Below, piece after piece: positions 34,606 to 42,787 of a stretch of 64,000 bases of DNA. Under the pieces are notes generated by a model. That model did no database searches. It saw only the letters and a list, made by a program, of their open reading frames with translations, and was not told where the DNA came from. This DNA comes from Bacteroidaceae bacterium (GTDB lineage: Bacteria > Bacteroidota > Bacteroidia > Bacteroidales > Bacteroidaceae). The translations under genes and the position numbers were made by a program. The DNA lies in assembly GCA_017445925.1 (NCBI GenBank), contig JAFSRW010000051.1, positions 39,063 to 103,062 on the forward strand, given 5' to 3'. Numbering within the stretch: the first letter of the stretch is position 1; each line of letters begins with the position of its first letter.

Positions 34606-35460
34606 TCACAATTTCCCTTCTCTGTATTCCAGCGGCGTCTGTCCTGAGCGGCTTTTAAAGTAGTGAGCAAAAGATGTTTGGTCTGAGAACCCGAGTCGGT
34701 CGCTGATTTGCTGGATAGTCATATCACGATGATGGCGTAGCAGATGTTTGGCCTGCACCATAACATACAATGCTATCCATTCGCCTGCGCTAATACCCGT
34801 TGCCTGACGAACAATTGTCCCAAAATATTTAGGCGAGAGGCATAGCTTCTCTGCGTAGAACCTCACTTCCCGACTTTTACAATAATTCTCAGCAATGGCA
34901 ACATGGAATCGCAGAAGCAGTTGTTGTGTAGCACTCTTGTCATCAACGATATTATTGTTTTCTTTCAAATAGAATTCTGTGAGCTGAGCTGAAATATCAA
35001 CTTGCGCAGCAAGCAATTCCTTTTGTTCGGGATGTTCGAGTGTGCTGATAAGCTTGAGCTGCTTAAAACAAATATTTAACCCATCATACTGATCTTCATT
35101 AAGGTGAAAGATGTTGTGGAAATGGTACGAAAACTTGAAATGGTGAGGGTACATCTGGCGTAGGAAATCCAAAAAATCACGTGTAAAGACAATCAACGTT
35201 GCCAGGAAATCGTCACTCGACTCCAGGAAGGTTATAACATGATTGGGATAAATAAGAGTTAAATCATGCTCCTTGAATTCAAAAGGTTTAAAGTCATATT
35301 CCCATTTTAACCAGCCACGATGGTTGAGGATAATAAAGAAAAAGGGTGATAAGGAGGGCTCGCCATATAGGGGGAATCGGGTGAAATCATCAATTACCAC
35401 CAACCCCTTCTCATCTAACCTATCAGACGACTTTATTATAAAATGACTTTCATCCTTCAT
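34606..35460 (-). CDS. AraC-family transcriptional regulator
   Basis: 284 residues. The N-terminal half is a cupin-like ligand-sensing domain (FFFIILNHRGWLKWEYD, FKEHDLTLIYPNHVITFLES). The C-terminal half is the AraC double helix-turn-helix: REVRFYAEKLCLSPKYFGTIVRQATGISAGEWI, then MTIQQISDRLGFSDQTSFAHYFKSRSGQTPLEYR, the classical signature. The ATG at 35460 is preferred to the upstream GTG at 35478, which would lie inside the -7 element. The effector and target are not evident. It is followed by the CsgG operon on the same strand, but that operon has its own promoter. Confidence 0.93.
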   Translation of the reverse strand: MKDESHFIIKSSDRLDEKGLVVIDDFTRFPLYGEPSLSPFFFIILNHRGWLKWEYDFKPFEFKEHDLTLIYPNHVITFLESSDDFLATLIVFTRDFLDFLRQMYPHHFKFSYHFHNIFHLNEDQYDGLNICFKQLKLISTLEHPEQKELLAAQVDISAQLTEFYLKENNNIVDDKSATQQLLLRFHVAIAENYCKSREVRFYAEKLCLSPKYFGTIVRQATGISAGEWIALYVMVQAKHLLRHHRDMTIQQISDRLGFSDQTSFAHYFKSRSGQTPLEYREGKL

Positions 35461-35477
35461 TTTGCACTCTTTTTCCA

Positions 35478-35485
35478 CAAAAGTA
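35478..35485 (-). promoter_or_regulatory. -7 element of the AraC-family gene
   Basis: Minus-strand TACTTTTG, 17 bp before the ATG at 35460. Confidence 0.5.
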
Positions 35486-35587
35486 CGTATATCTGATTAA
35501 TAAAACAAACTAAATCCGACTTTTCTTCAAACTTTCCATACCTATACGCTATAGGGTTATGAGATAAACCCTGTATATTTGCAACCA

Positions 35588-35771
35588 GATTACAATAAAA
35601 GCAACCGAAAAATGAAAGATTGGTAAAATAATGCACACCATTATAGGTCATCATGCTGTTGACAGCAGTGTGACTTATATTATACTTTCATGATGGTTAG
35701 GTATAAAAAGCATGTTACTATTTTCTTAATCTAGTGACAAGAAAAGACTTGCCGTGAGGCTGGTCTTTTCT
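35588..35771 (+). ncRNA. Candidate small structured RNA
   Basis: A consensus TATATTTG -7 element (35574-35581) faces a strong hairpin ending at 35771, giving a possible transcript of about 180 nt. Inside it are nested inverted repeats: CATCATG (35649) with CATGATG (35689), CACAC (35634) with GTGTG (35668), and GCTGT-TG-ACAGC (35655-35666). One tiny frame of 20 codons (ATG at 35631) also fits between them. No -33 TTTG is apparent, and no known RNA family is recognised, so this is a hypothesis. Confidence 0.3.
35740..35771 (-). terminator. Strong hairpin terminator after the M28 peptidase gene
   Basis: Perfect 9-bp arms AGAAAAGAC/GTCTTTTCT, with an inner GCC-GTGA-GGC extension, lie 8 bp beyond the M28 stop at 35779. 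The U-rich arm makes it credible as a bidirectional terminator; on the plus strand it would end the candidate RNA. Confidence 0.7.
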
Positions 35772-35778
35772 CTTTATG

Positions 35779-37119
35779 TTAGTATCTATCTATAAAGTCG
35801 CGAACCAGACGAAAGACGGGTTCGTAGCTGTCAAACTTTACAGTCTCGTACGTATCGTAGATGGTGTGATAATACTGGAAAGCATCGCCTTTCTCGTTTT
35901 CCAAGAAGATACAAGGCACATGACGGGTGGCGAAGGGGTAATGGTCGCTATTGGCCGCCAAATCACCACGATGCAGACTAGTGAAGTAATGCTTCTGATT
36001 GTTTATCTGCTCAAAGAGTTGATAGCCACGCATACCCTCCTCGCTGCACTCGCAGTACTGAACTGGACTGTTATCCCCAATCATATCTATATTGAGAAGA
36101 TACTTTATCTGGCTCAAGGGCACAATGGGATTGTTGGCAAAGAATTCCGAGCCTCGCAGGTTGGCATCCTCGCCTGAGAAGGAGAGAAAATACATGTCGT
36201 ACTGGGGCTTGTGCTTGGCGTAATAAGCGGCCAGAGTAACGATGCAGGAGGTACCGGAAGCATTATCGTTGGCTCCGGCATAGAAGACCTTCTTGCCCAG
36301 GTTACCCAAGTGGTCATAGTGTGCCGTAAAGACGTAGCAGCTGTCGTGTCGTTGTCCCTCGACCTTGGCAATGACATTGAAGCACTCATAGTCCTTCAGG
36401 AACTCATTATCCACGTTCAGACGGACGCGCTGCACATCCTTTATAGCTTCGGGTGTTACCCAAATGATGGGCTTATCCACTACACGATGGCCGTATGCCT
36501 TGAAGAACTTGATGGGAGCGGGCCATGTGAATATAAGTCCGGCATTGTTGCACTCACCTGCTTTTTGCAGCCGTTGGAAATCCTTGCTGTGACGATAGGT
36601 GAACCAGAACTCGCAAGCCACTAGGGCATTAGCGTACTCAGGCTTGGCAAGGTCGGCAAACATACGGTCGGCATCGTAGTTGAGCGTATCCACATGGTAA
36701 ACGGGGAATTCGCCATGCACACCAGGTGAATACTCTCGCATAGAGAAATCAACGCCAGGGCGAAGTGTTTCCCAACCTTTCCCCTCGCCTTTTGGAGAGG
36801 GGTTAGGGGTAAGGCTTTCCATCTCCATCTTTCCGCTGAAGGTGTTGATGTCCAGTTTGAAGGGTTGCCGCGTGACTTCATCCACGCCTGCCTTCTGGTA
36901 TTCCTTCTGCAGGAATTTCCCAGCCTTGTTGGCACCGCCCTTGGCGTAGCCACGACCCTGATACCTGGCACTGGCCAGTTCCTTAATCACTCTCTTATAC
37001 TGCGCCAAATCCTGCGCGCTCACCGGCATGACGAATACTGCCAGCAGGATAATAAGGAGCCCCCTCCCCGCTCCCCCTTTAGGGGAGTGCTTTAGATTTG
37101 AAAAAAACATGCTCTTCAT
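35779..37119 (-). CDS. M28-family zinc metallopeptidase
   Basis: Secreted aminopeptidase-like enzyme, 446 residues. The zinc ligands and catalytic residues of M28 are all visible: His/Asp in FTAHYDHLG and AGANDNASG, Glu pair in LSFSGEDANLRGSEF, Asp in LLNIDMIGD, and the terminal His in YYHTIYDTYETV. The leader is odd. MKSMFFSNLK is followed by HSPKGGAGRGL, encoded by a 34-bp G/C-rich repeat, and only then by the hydrophobic stretch LIILLAVFVMPVSAQ, suggesting the repeat was inserted into the signal peptide. A second repeat gives SLTPNPSPKGEGKG near residue 105. The gene is 21 bp downstream of the CDF stop. Confidence 0.9.
   Translation of the reverse strand: MKSMFFSNLKHSPKGGAGRGLLIILLAVFVMPVSAQDLAQYKRVIKELASARYQGRGYAKGGANKAGKFLQKEYQKAGVDEVTRQPFKLDINTFSGKMEMESLTPNPSPKGEGKGWETLRPGVDFSMREYSPGVHGEFPVYHVDTLNYDADRMFADLAKPEYANALVACEFWFTYRHSKDFQRLQKAGECNNAGLIFTWPAPIKFFKAYGHRVVDKPIIWVTPEAIKDVQRVRLNVDNEFLKDYECFNVIAKVEGQRHDSCYVFTAHYDHLGNLGKKVFYAGANDNASGTSCIVTLAAYYAKHKPQYDMYFLSFSGEDANLRGSEFFANNPIVPLSQIKYLLNIDMIGDNSPVQYCECSEEGMRGYQLFEQINNQKHYFTSLHRGDLAANSDHYPFATRHVPCIFLENEKGDAFQYYHTIYDTYETVKFDSYEPVFRLVRDFIDRY
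36774..36822. repeat. In-frame REP-like repeat inside the M28 gene
   Basis: Read on the minus strand, CCCCTCTCC-AAAA-GGCGAGGGG forms a near-perfect hairpin. It encodes LTPNPSPKGEG, a peptide that recurs in many unrelated Bacteroidetes proteins because of this mobile repeat. Confidence 0.75.
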
Positions 37120-37195
37120 TTTATATAGTTTTTGTTATTTTTATCCTAGGCCCTCTCTTAGGCACTCCCCTAAAGGGGGAGCGGGGAGGGGGCTC
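37057..37195. repeat. Perfect 34-bp inverted repeat (37057-37090 / 37162-37195) flanking 71 bp
   Basis: The left copy begins GAGCCCCCTCCCCGCTCC and the right copy is its exact reverse complement. The left copy lies in the M28 leader codons and the right copy in the last codons of the CDF gene. The 71-bp spacer holds the CDF stop, the intergenic gap and the M28 start codon. Each copy is itself hairpin-prone (CTCCCC-TAAA-GGGGGAG). Confidence 0.9.
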
Positions 37196-38076
37196 TCCAT
37201 CGGTTCCACATGCACAGCAATGTGTGTGTCCTCGCCATAATGGCTGCGTAGCAAGTCCTCCACCTCTGAAGCTTTATCATGCGCCTCACGAAGCGGCATA
37301 TTGCCATCCATAAGGATGTGCAACTCGATGGCATAGTGGTTGCCTATCCTGCGTGTACGCAGGTCGTGCGGCTCAGCCACACCCTGGACAGAAGCCGTCA
37401 ACTGAAGAATCTCGTTCTCCACTTCATCGGGCAGGGAGTGTTCCATCAAATCGCCAATGCCGTCGCGTAACAAAAAAACGGCAACCTTTATGATAAACAG
37501 ACCCACTATGACGGATGCTATAGGGTCGAGCACCGTCCACTTTTGTCCCAAGAATATGGCGCCGCCAATACCAATGGCCGTACCGACGGATGAAAGAGCA
37601 TCGCTCCTGTGATGCCATGCATTGGCTTCTATCGCCTGCGAGTGAAGCTTTCGGGCCTCGACCATAGAATAACGGAACGTGCTCTCTTTGAGGACAATTG
37701 ACAACACTGCCGCCCACAAAGCTAACAATCCGGGTGCCTGCAACTGCGCCCCTCCGACCCAAGCAACAACCTTTGTGGCACCTCCATAAACAATGCCAAT
37801 GGCCACCAACAACAAGGCAATGCCAATGATAGTCATGGCCAGCGTCTCGTATTTGCCATGGCCGTAATCGTGCGACTTATCCTGAGGCTTTCCACTGATA
37901 TGAACAAAGAAAATGACAATGACGTCCGTCACAAAATCGCTGAGCGAATGGATGGCATCAGCCACCATTGCAGCACTGTGGCCCATGATTCCGGCAACAA
38001 ACTTGAAAACCAGCAGAACCACGTTTACTACGCCTCCAACCAGCGTAACTTTGTATATTTGACGGCTCCTTTCCAT
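37141..38076 (-). CDS. Cation diffusion facilitator (CDF) metal transporter
   Basis: Inner-membrane Zn/Fe/Mn-type efflux antiporter. 311 residues from the ATG at 38076 (MERSRQIYKV). Six membrane segments; metal site motifs MVADAIHSLSDFVTD (HxxxD) and ANAWHHRSDALSSVG (HHRSD). The basic His-rich loop SHDYGHGKYET and the cytoplasmic ferredoxin-like domain (ELHILMDGNMPLREAHDKASEVE) follow. The frame extends 54 bases upstream only to a TTG. The C-terminal tail MESPLPAPPLGECLREGLG is encoded by the 34-bp repeat and its flank, so the native C-terminus, which should end soon after HIAVHVEP, has been replaced. It is divergent from alkaline phosphatase. Confidence 0.92.
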   Translation of the reverse strand: MERSRQIYKVTLVGGVVNVVLLVFKFVAGIMGHSAAMVADAIHSLSDFVTDVIVIFFVHISGKPQDKSHDYGHGKYETLAMTIIGIALLLVAIGIVYGGATKVVAWVGGAQLQAPGLLALWAAVLSIVLKESTFRYSMVEARKLHSQAIEANAWHHRSDALSSVGTAIGIGGAIFLGQKWTVLDPIASVIVGLFIIKVAVFLLRDGIGDLMEHSLPDEVENEILQLTASVQGVAEPHDLRTRRIGNHYAIELHILMDGNMPLREAHDKASEVEDLLRSHYGEDTHIAVHVEPMESPLPAPPLGECLREGLG

Positions 38077-38097
38077 AGGAAAATGCGATTTTGCCAA

Positions 38098-38105
38098 CAA
38101 AATTA
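38098..38105 (-). promoter_or_regulatory. -7 element of the CDF transporter gene
   Basis: Minus-strand TAATTTTG (TAnnTTTG), 21 bp before the ATG at 38076, back to back with the phosphatase promoter. Confidence 0.5.
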
Positions 38106-38148
38106 CCACTTTATTCTCAGAATCGGCCAAAAAATGCAGAAAAAGTGC

Positions 38149-38156
38149 TAAATTTG
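38149..38156 (+). promoter_or_regulatory. -7 element of the alkaline phosphatase gene
   Basis: TAAATTTG (TAnnTTTG), 49 bp before the ATG at 38206. No Pho box is recognisable. Confidence 0.5.
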
Positions 38157-38205
38157 TGCCGCAAATAGAATCTTTATCAAAAATAACATAAAAAACGATA
38201 CTATT

Positions 38206-39615
38206 ATGAAACAGCGAATCCTCGGCTGCCTGTTGGCAGTTCTTATGAGTCTTAGCGCTATGGCAGAAGTAAAGTACGTATTCTACTTCATTGGCGATGG
38301 CATGGGTGTGAACCAGATTAACGTTACAGAAACCTATCAGGCTGCCTTGAAGGGCAAGATAGGTTTTGAACCCCTCTTGATGTCGAGTCTCCCCGTTGTG
38401 GGTATGGTGAATACCTATTCTGCAACGAATGGTGTCACCGACTCAGCTGCCGGTGGCACAGCCTTAGCTACCGGAAAGAAGACCAAGAACGGCGCCATTG
38501 GCGTATTGAAGGATTTGCAGACTCCCTGCTATAGCATTGCTCAGTGGGCTAAGAACTCTGGCAAGGCCGTAGGTGTGGCTACCTCGGTAGCTGTTACCCA
38601 TGCAACCCCCGCCTCCTTCTTTGGCCATCAGCCCGACCGTAACATGTACTATGAATTGGGTAAAGACTTGTGCAAGAGCGGATTCGACTTCTTTGGTGGT
38701 TCCGATTTCCATCGCCCCTATACCAAGGAGGGTGAGCCCTCACTGCACGAGCAGGCTAAGGCTGCCGGCTACACCATTGTTAAGGGTTATAAGGAGTATA
38801 TGAAGAAGGGCCGTCAGGCAGAGAAACTCTGTCTCTTTCAGAGCGATAAGGCAAACGAGAAGCTGGCCAGCGACCAGATTCCTTACGCACTGGACCGGAC
38901 AAAGGATGACCTGACACTAGAGGAGATTGTACGCGCCGGTATCAACTTCCTGAGCTCAAAGAACACCGACGGTTTCTTCTTCGAAGTAGAAGGCGGTATG
39001 ATTGACTGGGCTTGCCACAGCAACGATATCGGTAACTGTATCAATGAGGTTATTGACTTTGATAAGGCCATTAAGGTAGCTTATGAGTTCTATGAGCAGC
39101 ACCCCGATGAGACTATCATCGTGATCAGCGCCGACCACGAGACTGGCGGTCTGGTAATGGGTGTTGGACCTTATGAGATTCATACCGACCTATTGAAGTA
39201 CCAGCGTAAGAGCATCAATGAGTTGAAGTGGATGCTGAGAGAGCAGTACAAGAAGGCTCCCAAGAAGTTTACATGGGAAGCAGTAGATAAGGTGCTGAAG
39301 GAAGAGATGGGCTTTGGCGCAGGTATCGACCTGAACGACAAGCAGAAAGAACGTATTCAGAACCGTTGGAAGGAAATAGAGAAAGCTATAAAGGAAGATA
39401 AGAAAGTGAACGACCGCATTGGTGACCTGTGCGAGACCACCAAGCACATCCTAAGTGAGGTGGCTATGATCAGTTGGGCCAGCGGTGGCCATTCAAACGG
39501 CTATGTACCCATCTATGCTATCGGACCTGGTACAGAAATATTCCAGGGACGTATCGACAATATAGAAATAGCTCCGGGTATGGCCAAAATTGCCGGCTAT
39601 AAGGTAAAACAATAA
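38206..39615 (+). CDS. Alkaline phosphatase (PhoA superfamily)
   Basis: Periplasmic phosphomonoesterase, 469 residues, signal peptide ending SLSAMA. Active-site features: metal-binding Asp in FIGDGMGVNQ, nucleophile Ser in VTDSAAGGTALATG, ATSVAVTHATPASFF, the metal ligands in EVEGGMIDWACHSND and ISADHETGGLVMG, and the late His in GGHSNGYVPI. A charged helical insert (about residues 340-410: ELKWMLREQYKKAPKKF, EKAIKEDKKVNDRIG) precedes the last motif, as in other Bacteroidetes homologues. It probably supplies phosphate from organic phosphates. typA begins 8 bp after its stop, so the two may be co-transcribed. Confidence 0.93.
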   Translation: MKQRILGCLLAVLMSLSAMAEVKYVFYFIGDGMGVNQINVTETYQAALKGKIGFEPLLMSSLPVVGMVNTYSATNGVTDSAAGGTALATGKKTKNGAIGVLKDLQTPCYSIAQWAKNSGKAVGVATSVAVTHATPASFFGHQPDRNMYYELGKDLCKSGFDFFGGSDFHRPYTKEGEPSLHEQAKAAGYTIVKGYKEYMKKGRQAEKLCLFQSDKANEKLASDQIPYALDRTKDDLTLEEIVRAGINFLSSKNTDGFFFEVEGGMIDWACHSNDIGNCINEVIDFDKAIKVAYEFYEQHPDETIIVISADHETGGLVMGVGPYEIHTDLLKYQRKSINELKWMLREQYKKAPKKFTWEAVDKVLKEEMGFGAGIDLNDKQKERIQNRWKEIEKAIKEDKKVNDRIGDLCETTKHILSEVAMISWASGGHSNGYVPIYAIGPGTEIFQGRIDNIEIAPGMAKIAGYKVKQ

Positions 39616-39622
39616 ACAATAT

Positions 39623-41422
39623 ATGCAGAGTATTAGAAACATAGCAATCATTGCCCACGTAGACCACGGTAAGACTACGTTGGTGGACAAGATGTTGCTG
39701 GCTGGTAACCTTTTCCGCGAGAACCAGCAGACAGGTGAATTGATGTTGGATAACAATGAGTTGGAGCGTGAACGCGGAATCACCATCCTCTCGAAGAACG
39801 TTAGTATTAACTACAAGAACACTAAGATAAACATCATTGACACGCCGGGACACAGCGACTTTGGCGGCGAGGTGGAGCGTGTGCTGAATATGGCCGACGG
39901 ATGCCTTCTGTTGGTGGATGCTTTCGAGGGTCCCATGCCTCAGACTCGCTTTGTGTTACAGAAGGCGTTGCAGATTGGCCTGAAGCCTGTGGTGGTTATC
40001 AATAAGGTGGATAAACCGAACTGCCGACCCGAAGAGGTGTATGAAATGGTGTTCGACCTGATGTGTGACCTGGATGCAACAGAGGACCAGTTGGACTTCC
40101 CCGTTATCTACGGTTCTGCCAAGCAGGGCTGGATGGGAGAGGACTGGAGCAAGCCAACAGATAACATTACTTATCTGCTGGATAGCATTCTGGAATACAT
40201 CCCTGCTCCCGAAGTGCTGGAGGGAACGCCCCAGATGCTTATCACTAGTCTGGACTACAGCAACTATACGGGTCGTATAGCCGTAGGACGTGTACATCGT
40301 GGCACGCTGAAGGAAGGCATGAACATTACCATCGTTCATCGCGATGGCAGTAAGGAGAAAACAAAAATCAAGGAGTTGCATACGTTTACAGGCATGGGGC
40401 GCCAAAAAATCGCAGAGGTTTCAAGTGGTGACATCTGTGCCATTGTGGGTTTGGAAAACTTTGAGATTGGAGACACCATCTGCGATTTTGAGAACCCAGA
40501 GCCGCTGCCTCCCATCAGCATTGACGAGCCTACCATGAGTATGCTCTTCACCATTAACGACTCTCCCTTCTTTGGCAAGGAAGGTAAGTACTGTACCAGT
40601 AGGCACATAGGCGAGCGCCTGGAACGTGAGCTGGAGAAGAACTTGGCCTTGCGTGTGGAAGTGCCAGAAGGTTATACCGACCGCTGGATTGTAAGTGGCC
40701 GCGGTGTGCTGCACCTAAGTGTGCTCATAGAGACCATGCGCCGTGAAGGTTATGAGTTGCAGGTGGGTCAGCCCCAAGTAATTTACAAGGAGATTGACGG
40801 TGTGAAGTGTGAACCCATTGAGGAGATGACCATCAATGTTCCAGAGGAGTTTGCCAGCAAAATGATAGATATGGTAACCCGACGTAAGGGTGAGATGACC
40901 AGTATGGAGAGTCAGGGCGAACGCGTGAACATTGAATTCAATATTCCCAGTCGTGGTATCATTGGTCTGCGCACCAACATGCTGACAGCCAGTCAGGGTG
41001 AGGCTATCATCGCCCATCGATTCAAGGAGTATCAGCCTTTCAAGGGTGAAATAACCCGTAGAGTTAACGGTTCGCTCATCGCCTTAGAGGGTGGTAACGC
41101 CTACGCCTATGCCATAGACCATCTGCAGGATAGAGGTCGCTTCTTTATTGAACCCCAAGACCAGGTATATGCCGGTCAGGTGGTGGGTGAGCATGTGCAC
41201 GACAACGACATTGTGATAAACGTATGCAAAGCCAAGCAGTTGACCAATGTTCGTGCCAGCGGAACAGATGAGAAGGCTCATATTATCCCTGCTACCATCT
41301 TCTCGCTGGAGGAAGCTCTGGAGTACATCAAGGAGGATGAGTACGTGGAGGTAACTCCCAAGAGCATGCGTATGCGCAAGGTAATCTTGGATCATCTGGA
41401 AAGAAAAAGAGCTAATAAATAG
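39623..41422 (+). CDS. typA: Ribosome-associated GTPase TypA/BipA
   Basis: Translation-factor-type GTPase that binds 70S ribosomes and assists large-subunit assembly and stress growth. 599 residues. G1 [10 protein letters not shown]2 ERERGITI, G3 [13 protein letters not shown]4 NKVDKP, then EF-Tu-like domain II ([18 protein letters not shown]), EF-G-like domains III and V, and the BipA-specific C-terminal domain ([36 protein letters not shown]). Full length with no anomalies. It lies between the phosphatase and the antiporter genes. Confidence 0.97.
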   Translation: MQSIRNIAIIAHVDHGKTTLVDKMLLAGNLFRENQQTGELMLDNNELERERGITILSKNVSINYKNTKINIIDTPGHSDFGGEVERVLNMADGCLLLVDAFEGPMPQTRFVLQKALQIGLKPVVVINKVDKPNCRPEEVYEMVFDLMCDLDATEDQLDFPVIYGSAKQGWMGEDWSKPTDNITYLLDSILEYIPAPEVLEGTPQMLITSLDYSNYTGRIAVGRVHRGTLKEGMNITIVHRDGSKEKTKIKELHTFTGMGRQKIAEVSSGDICAIVGLENFEIGDTICDFENPEPLPPISIDEPTMSMLFTINDSPFFGKEGKYCTSRHIGERLERELEKNLALRVEVPEGYTDRWIVSGRGVLHLSVLIETMRREGYELQVGQPQVIYKEIDGVKCEPIEEMTINVPEEFASKMIDMVTRRKGEMTSMESQGERVNIEFNIPSRGIIGLRTNMLTASQGEAIIAHRFKEYQPFKGEITRRVNGSLIALEGGNAYAYAIDHLQDRGRFFIEPQDQVYAGQVVGEHVHDNDIVINVCKAKQLTNVRASGTDEKAHIIPATIFSLEEALEYIKEDEYVEVTPKSMRMRKVILDHLERKRANK

Positions 41423-41425
41423 TTT

Positions 41426-41475
41426 AGAGTTGAGAGTTGAGAGTTGAGAGTTACGATAACCAATAACCGATAAAC
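41426..41475. repeat. AGAGTTG array plus ACGATAACCAATAACC units
   Basis: Four AGAGTTG units followed by degenerate ATAACC units fill the 60-bp gap between typA and the antiporter gene. The first family also occurs in frame inside the GH2 gene. Confidence 0.8.
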
Positions 41476-41482
41476 GTTAGAA

Positions 41483-42781
41483 ATGGAACATATAATACCT
41501 ATGTGGATGCTGATACCTTTTGTGTGTCAGCTTCTGTGCATAGCAATATTCCCGCTTACAAAAGTGGAACACTGGTGGGAAAAGAATATCCATAAACTGA
41601 TGGTATCTTTCCTGCTGGGTGTCCCCGTTGCAGTATGGCTCTGTATGCATGGATTATCGCATGAGCTGGAGCATCAGATGATTTATGACTATGTGCCGTT
41701 TATCCTGCTGCTGATGGCGCTGTATGTGACCACGGGCGGCATTTGTATACAAGGTGACCTGAGGGCTACGCCACGGGTCAACTGCACCATTCTGGCGATA
41801 GGTTATCTGTTTGCTTCCTTTATGGGAACAACGGGTGCAGCCATGCTGCTTATCCGTTTGCTGCTGCAGACCAATAGCCAGCGTAAATACACCACCCACA
41901 CGGTACTGTTCTTTATAGCTATGGTAGCCAACTGCGGCGGTATTCTTACTCCGTTAGGCGATCCCCCATTGTTCCTGCTCTTCCAGAAGGGAACACCCTT
42001 TGGCTGGTTCTTGGGAATGACCCCAGAGTGGTTGGCAACAGGACTGATGATGCTGGCCGTTTACTATACAATGGACAGCAAATTCTACAAGAAAGAATCG
42101 GAGGAGAGGATACAAGCGGATAAAGAAGAAGTGGAGAGGGTAACTTATACGGGTCTTATTAACCTGATATGGTTGGCATGCGTGGTTCTAAGCACCATGT
42201 TCATCAACAAGACCTACATCCCAGCTATGGGAGAGCCTGATGCTCCCTTCTATCTGAAATTACTCAGAGAGTGGACCTTTGTATTGATTATCATTCTATC
42301 CCTTGTGACAACAAAGAAGAAAGTCAGGAAGGACAATAATTATAATTGGACACCCATTCTGGAGGTTGCCTGTGTATTCTGCGGCATCTTTGCGACTATG
42401 ATTCCTGCACTGATGTATCTAAAGCAGAATCCGTTGCCCATTACAGAACCCTGGCAGTTTGTTTATTGTACAGGATTCCTGTCGGCCTTCCTGGATAATG
42501 CACCCACGGCAATGGTGTTCCATACCACTGCCACCACGCTTGCAGACCCAGGATCCGCCAATCTGGTGGCAGGCGTAGCAGAGCCTTTGCTGCGAGCCAT
42601 ATCCATGGGCGCTGTATTCTTCGGTTCTTTGACATACATTGGCAACGGACCTAACTTTATGGTTAAGAGCATGGCCGAGCAGAGCGGTGTACGCATGCCC
42701 AGTTTCTTTACCTATATGTTTAAGTTCTCGCTTATTATCTGTCTGCCCATTTACATTCTGGTACAACTGATCTTCCTGTAG
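41483..42781 (+). CDS. Sodium:proton antiporter / citrate-transporter-superfamily permease (NhaD-like)
   Basis: Inner-membrane ion-transporter superfamily protein, 432 residues with about eleven hydrophobic segments. Typical features are MVANCGGILTPLGDPPLFLLF (the re-entrant loop with GxxTPxGDPP) and LSAFLDNAPTAMVFHTTA with SLTYIGNGPNFMVKSMAE in the second half. This is the type annotated as sodium:proton antiporter in Bacteroidetes. The transported ion is not provable from sequence. It is followed 6 bp later by metF on the same strand, with no promoter visible between. Confidence 0.87.
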   Translation: MEHIIPMWMLIPFVCQLLCIAIFPLTKVEHWWEKNIHKLMVSFLLGVPVAVWLCMHGLSHELEHQMIYDYVPFILLLMALYVTTGGICIQGDLRATPRVNCTILAIGYLFASFMGTTGAAMLLIRLLLQTNSQRKYTTHTVLFFIAMVANCGGILTPLGDPPLFLLFQKGTPFGWFLGMTPEWLATGLMMLAVYYTMDSKFYKKESEERIQADKEEVERVTYTGLINLIWLACVVLSTMFINKTYIPAMGEPDAPFYLKLLREWTFVLIIILSLVTTKKKVRKDNNYNWTPILEVACVFCGIFATMIPALMYLKQNPLPITEPWQFVYCTGFLSAFLDNAPTAMVFHTTATTLADPGSANLVAGVAEPLLRAISMGAVFFGSLTYIGNGPNFMVKSMAEQSGVRMPSFFTYMFKFSLIICLPIYILVQLIFL

Positions 42782-42787
42782 ACAAAC

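Larger units (their letters stand above)
35461..35778. other. 318-bp spacer: regulator promoter, candidate structured RNA, terminator
   Basis: No conventional gene. It contains the AraC promoter at the left. At the right is a strong hairpin. Between them, a plus-strand -7 element is followed by nested inverted repeats. Confidence 0.7.

Noticed and set aside
37028-37240. Plus-strand open frame spanning the inverted repeats (containing MLFILYSFCYFYP) as a real small gene.
   Set aside because: It has no leader or promoter on that strand and is explained by the two repeat copies; it matters only as the predicted product if the segment were inverted.
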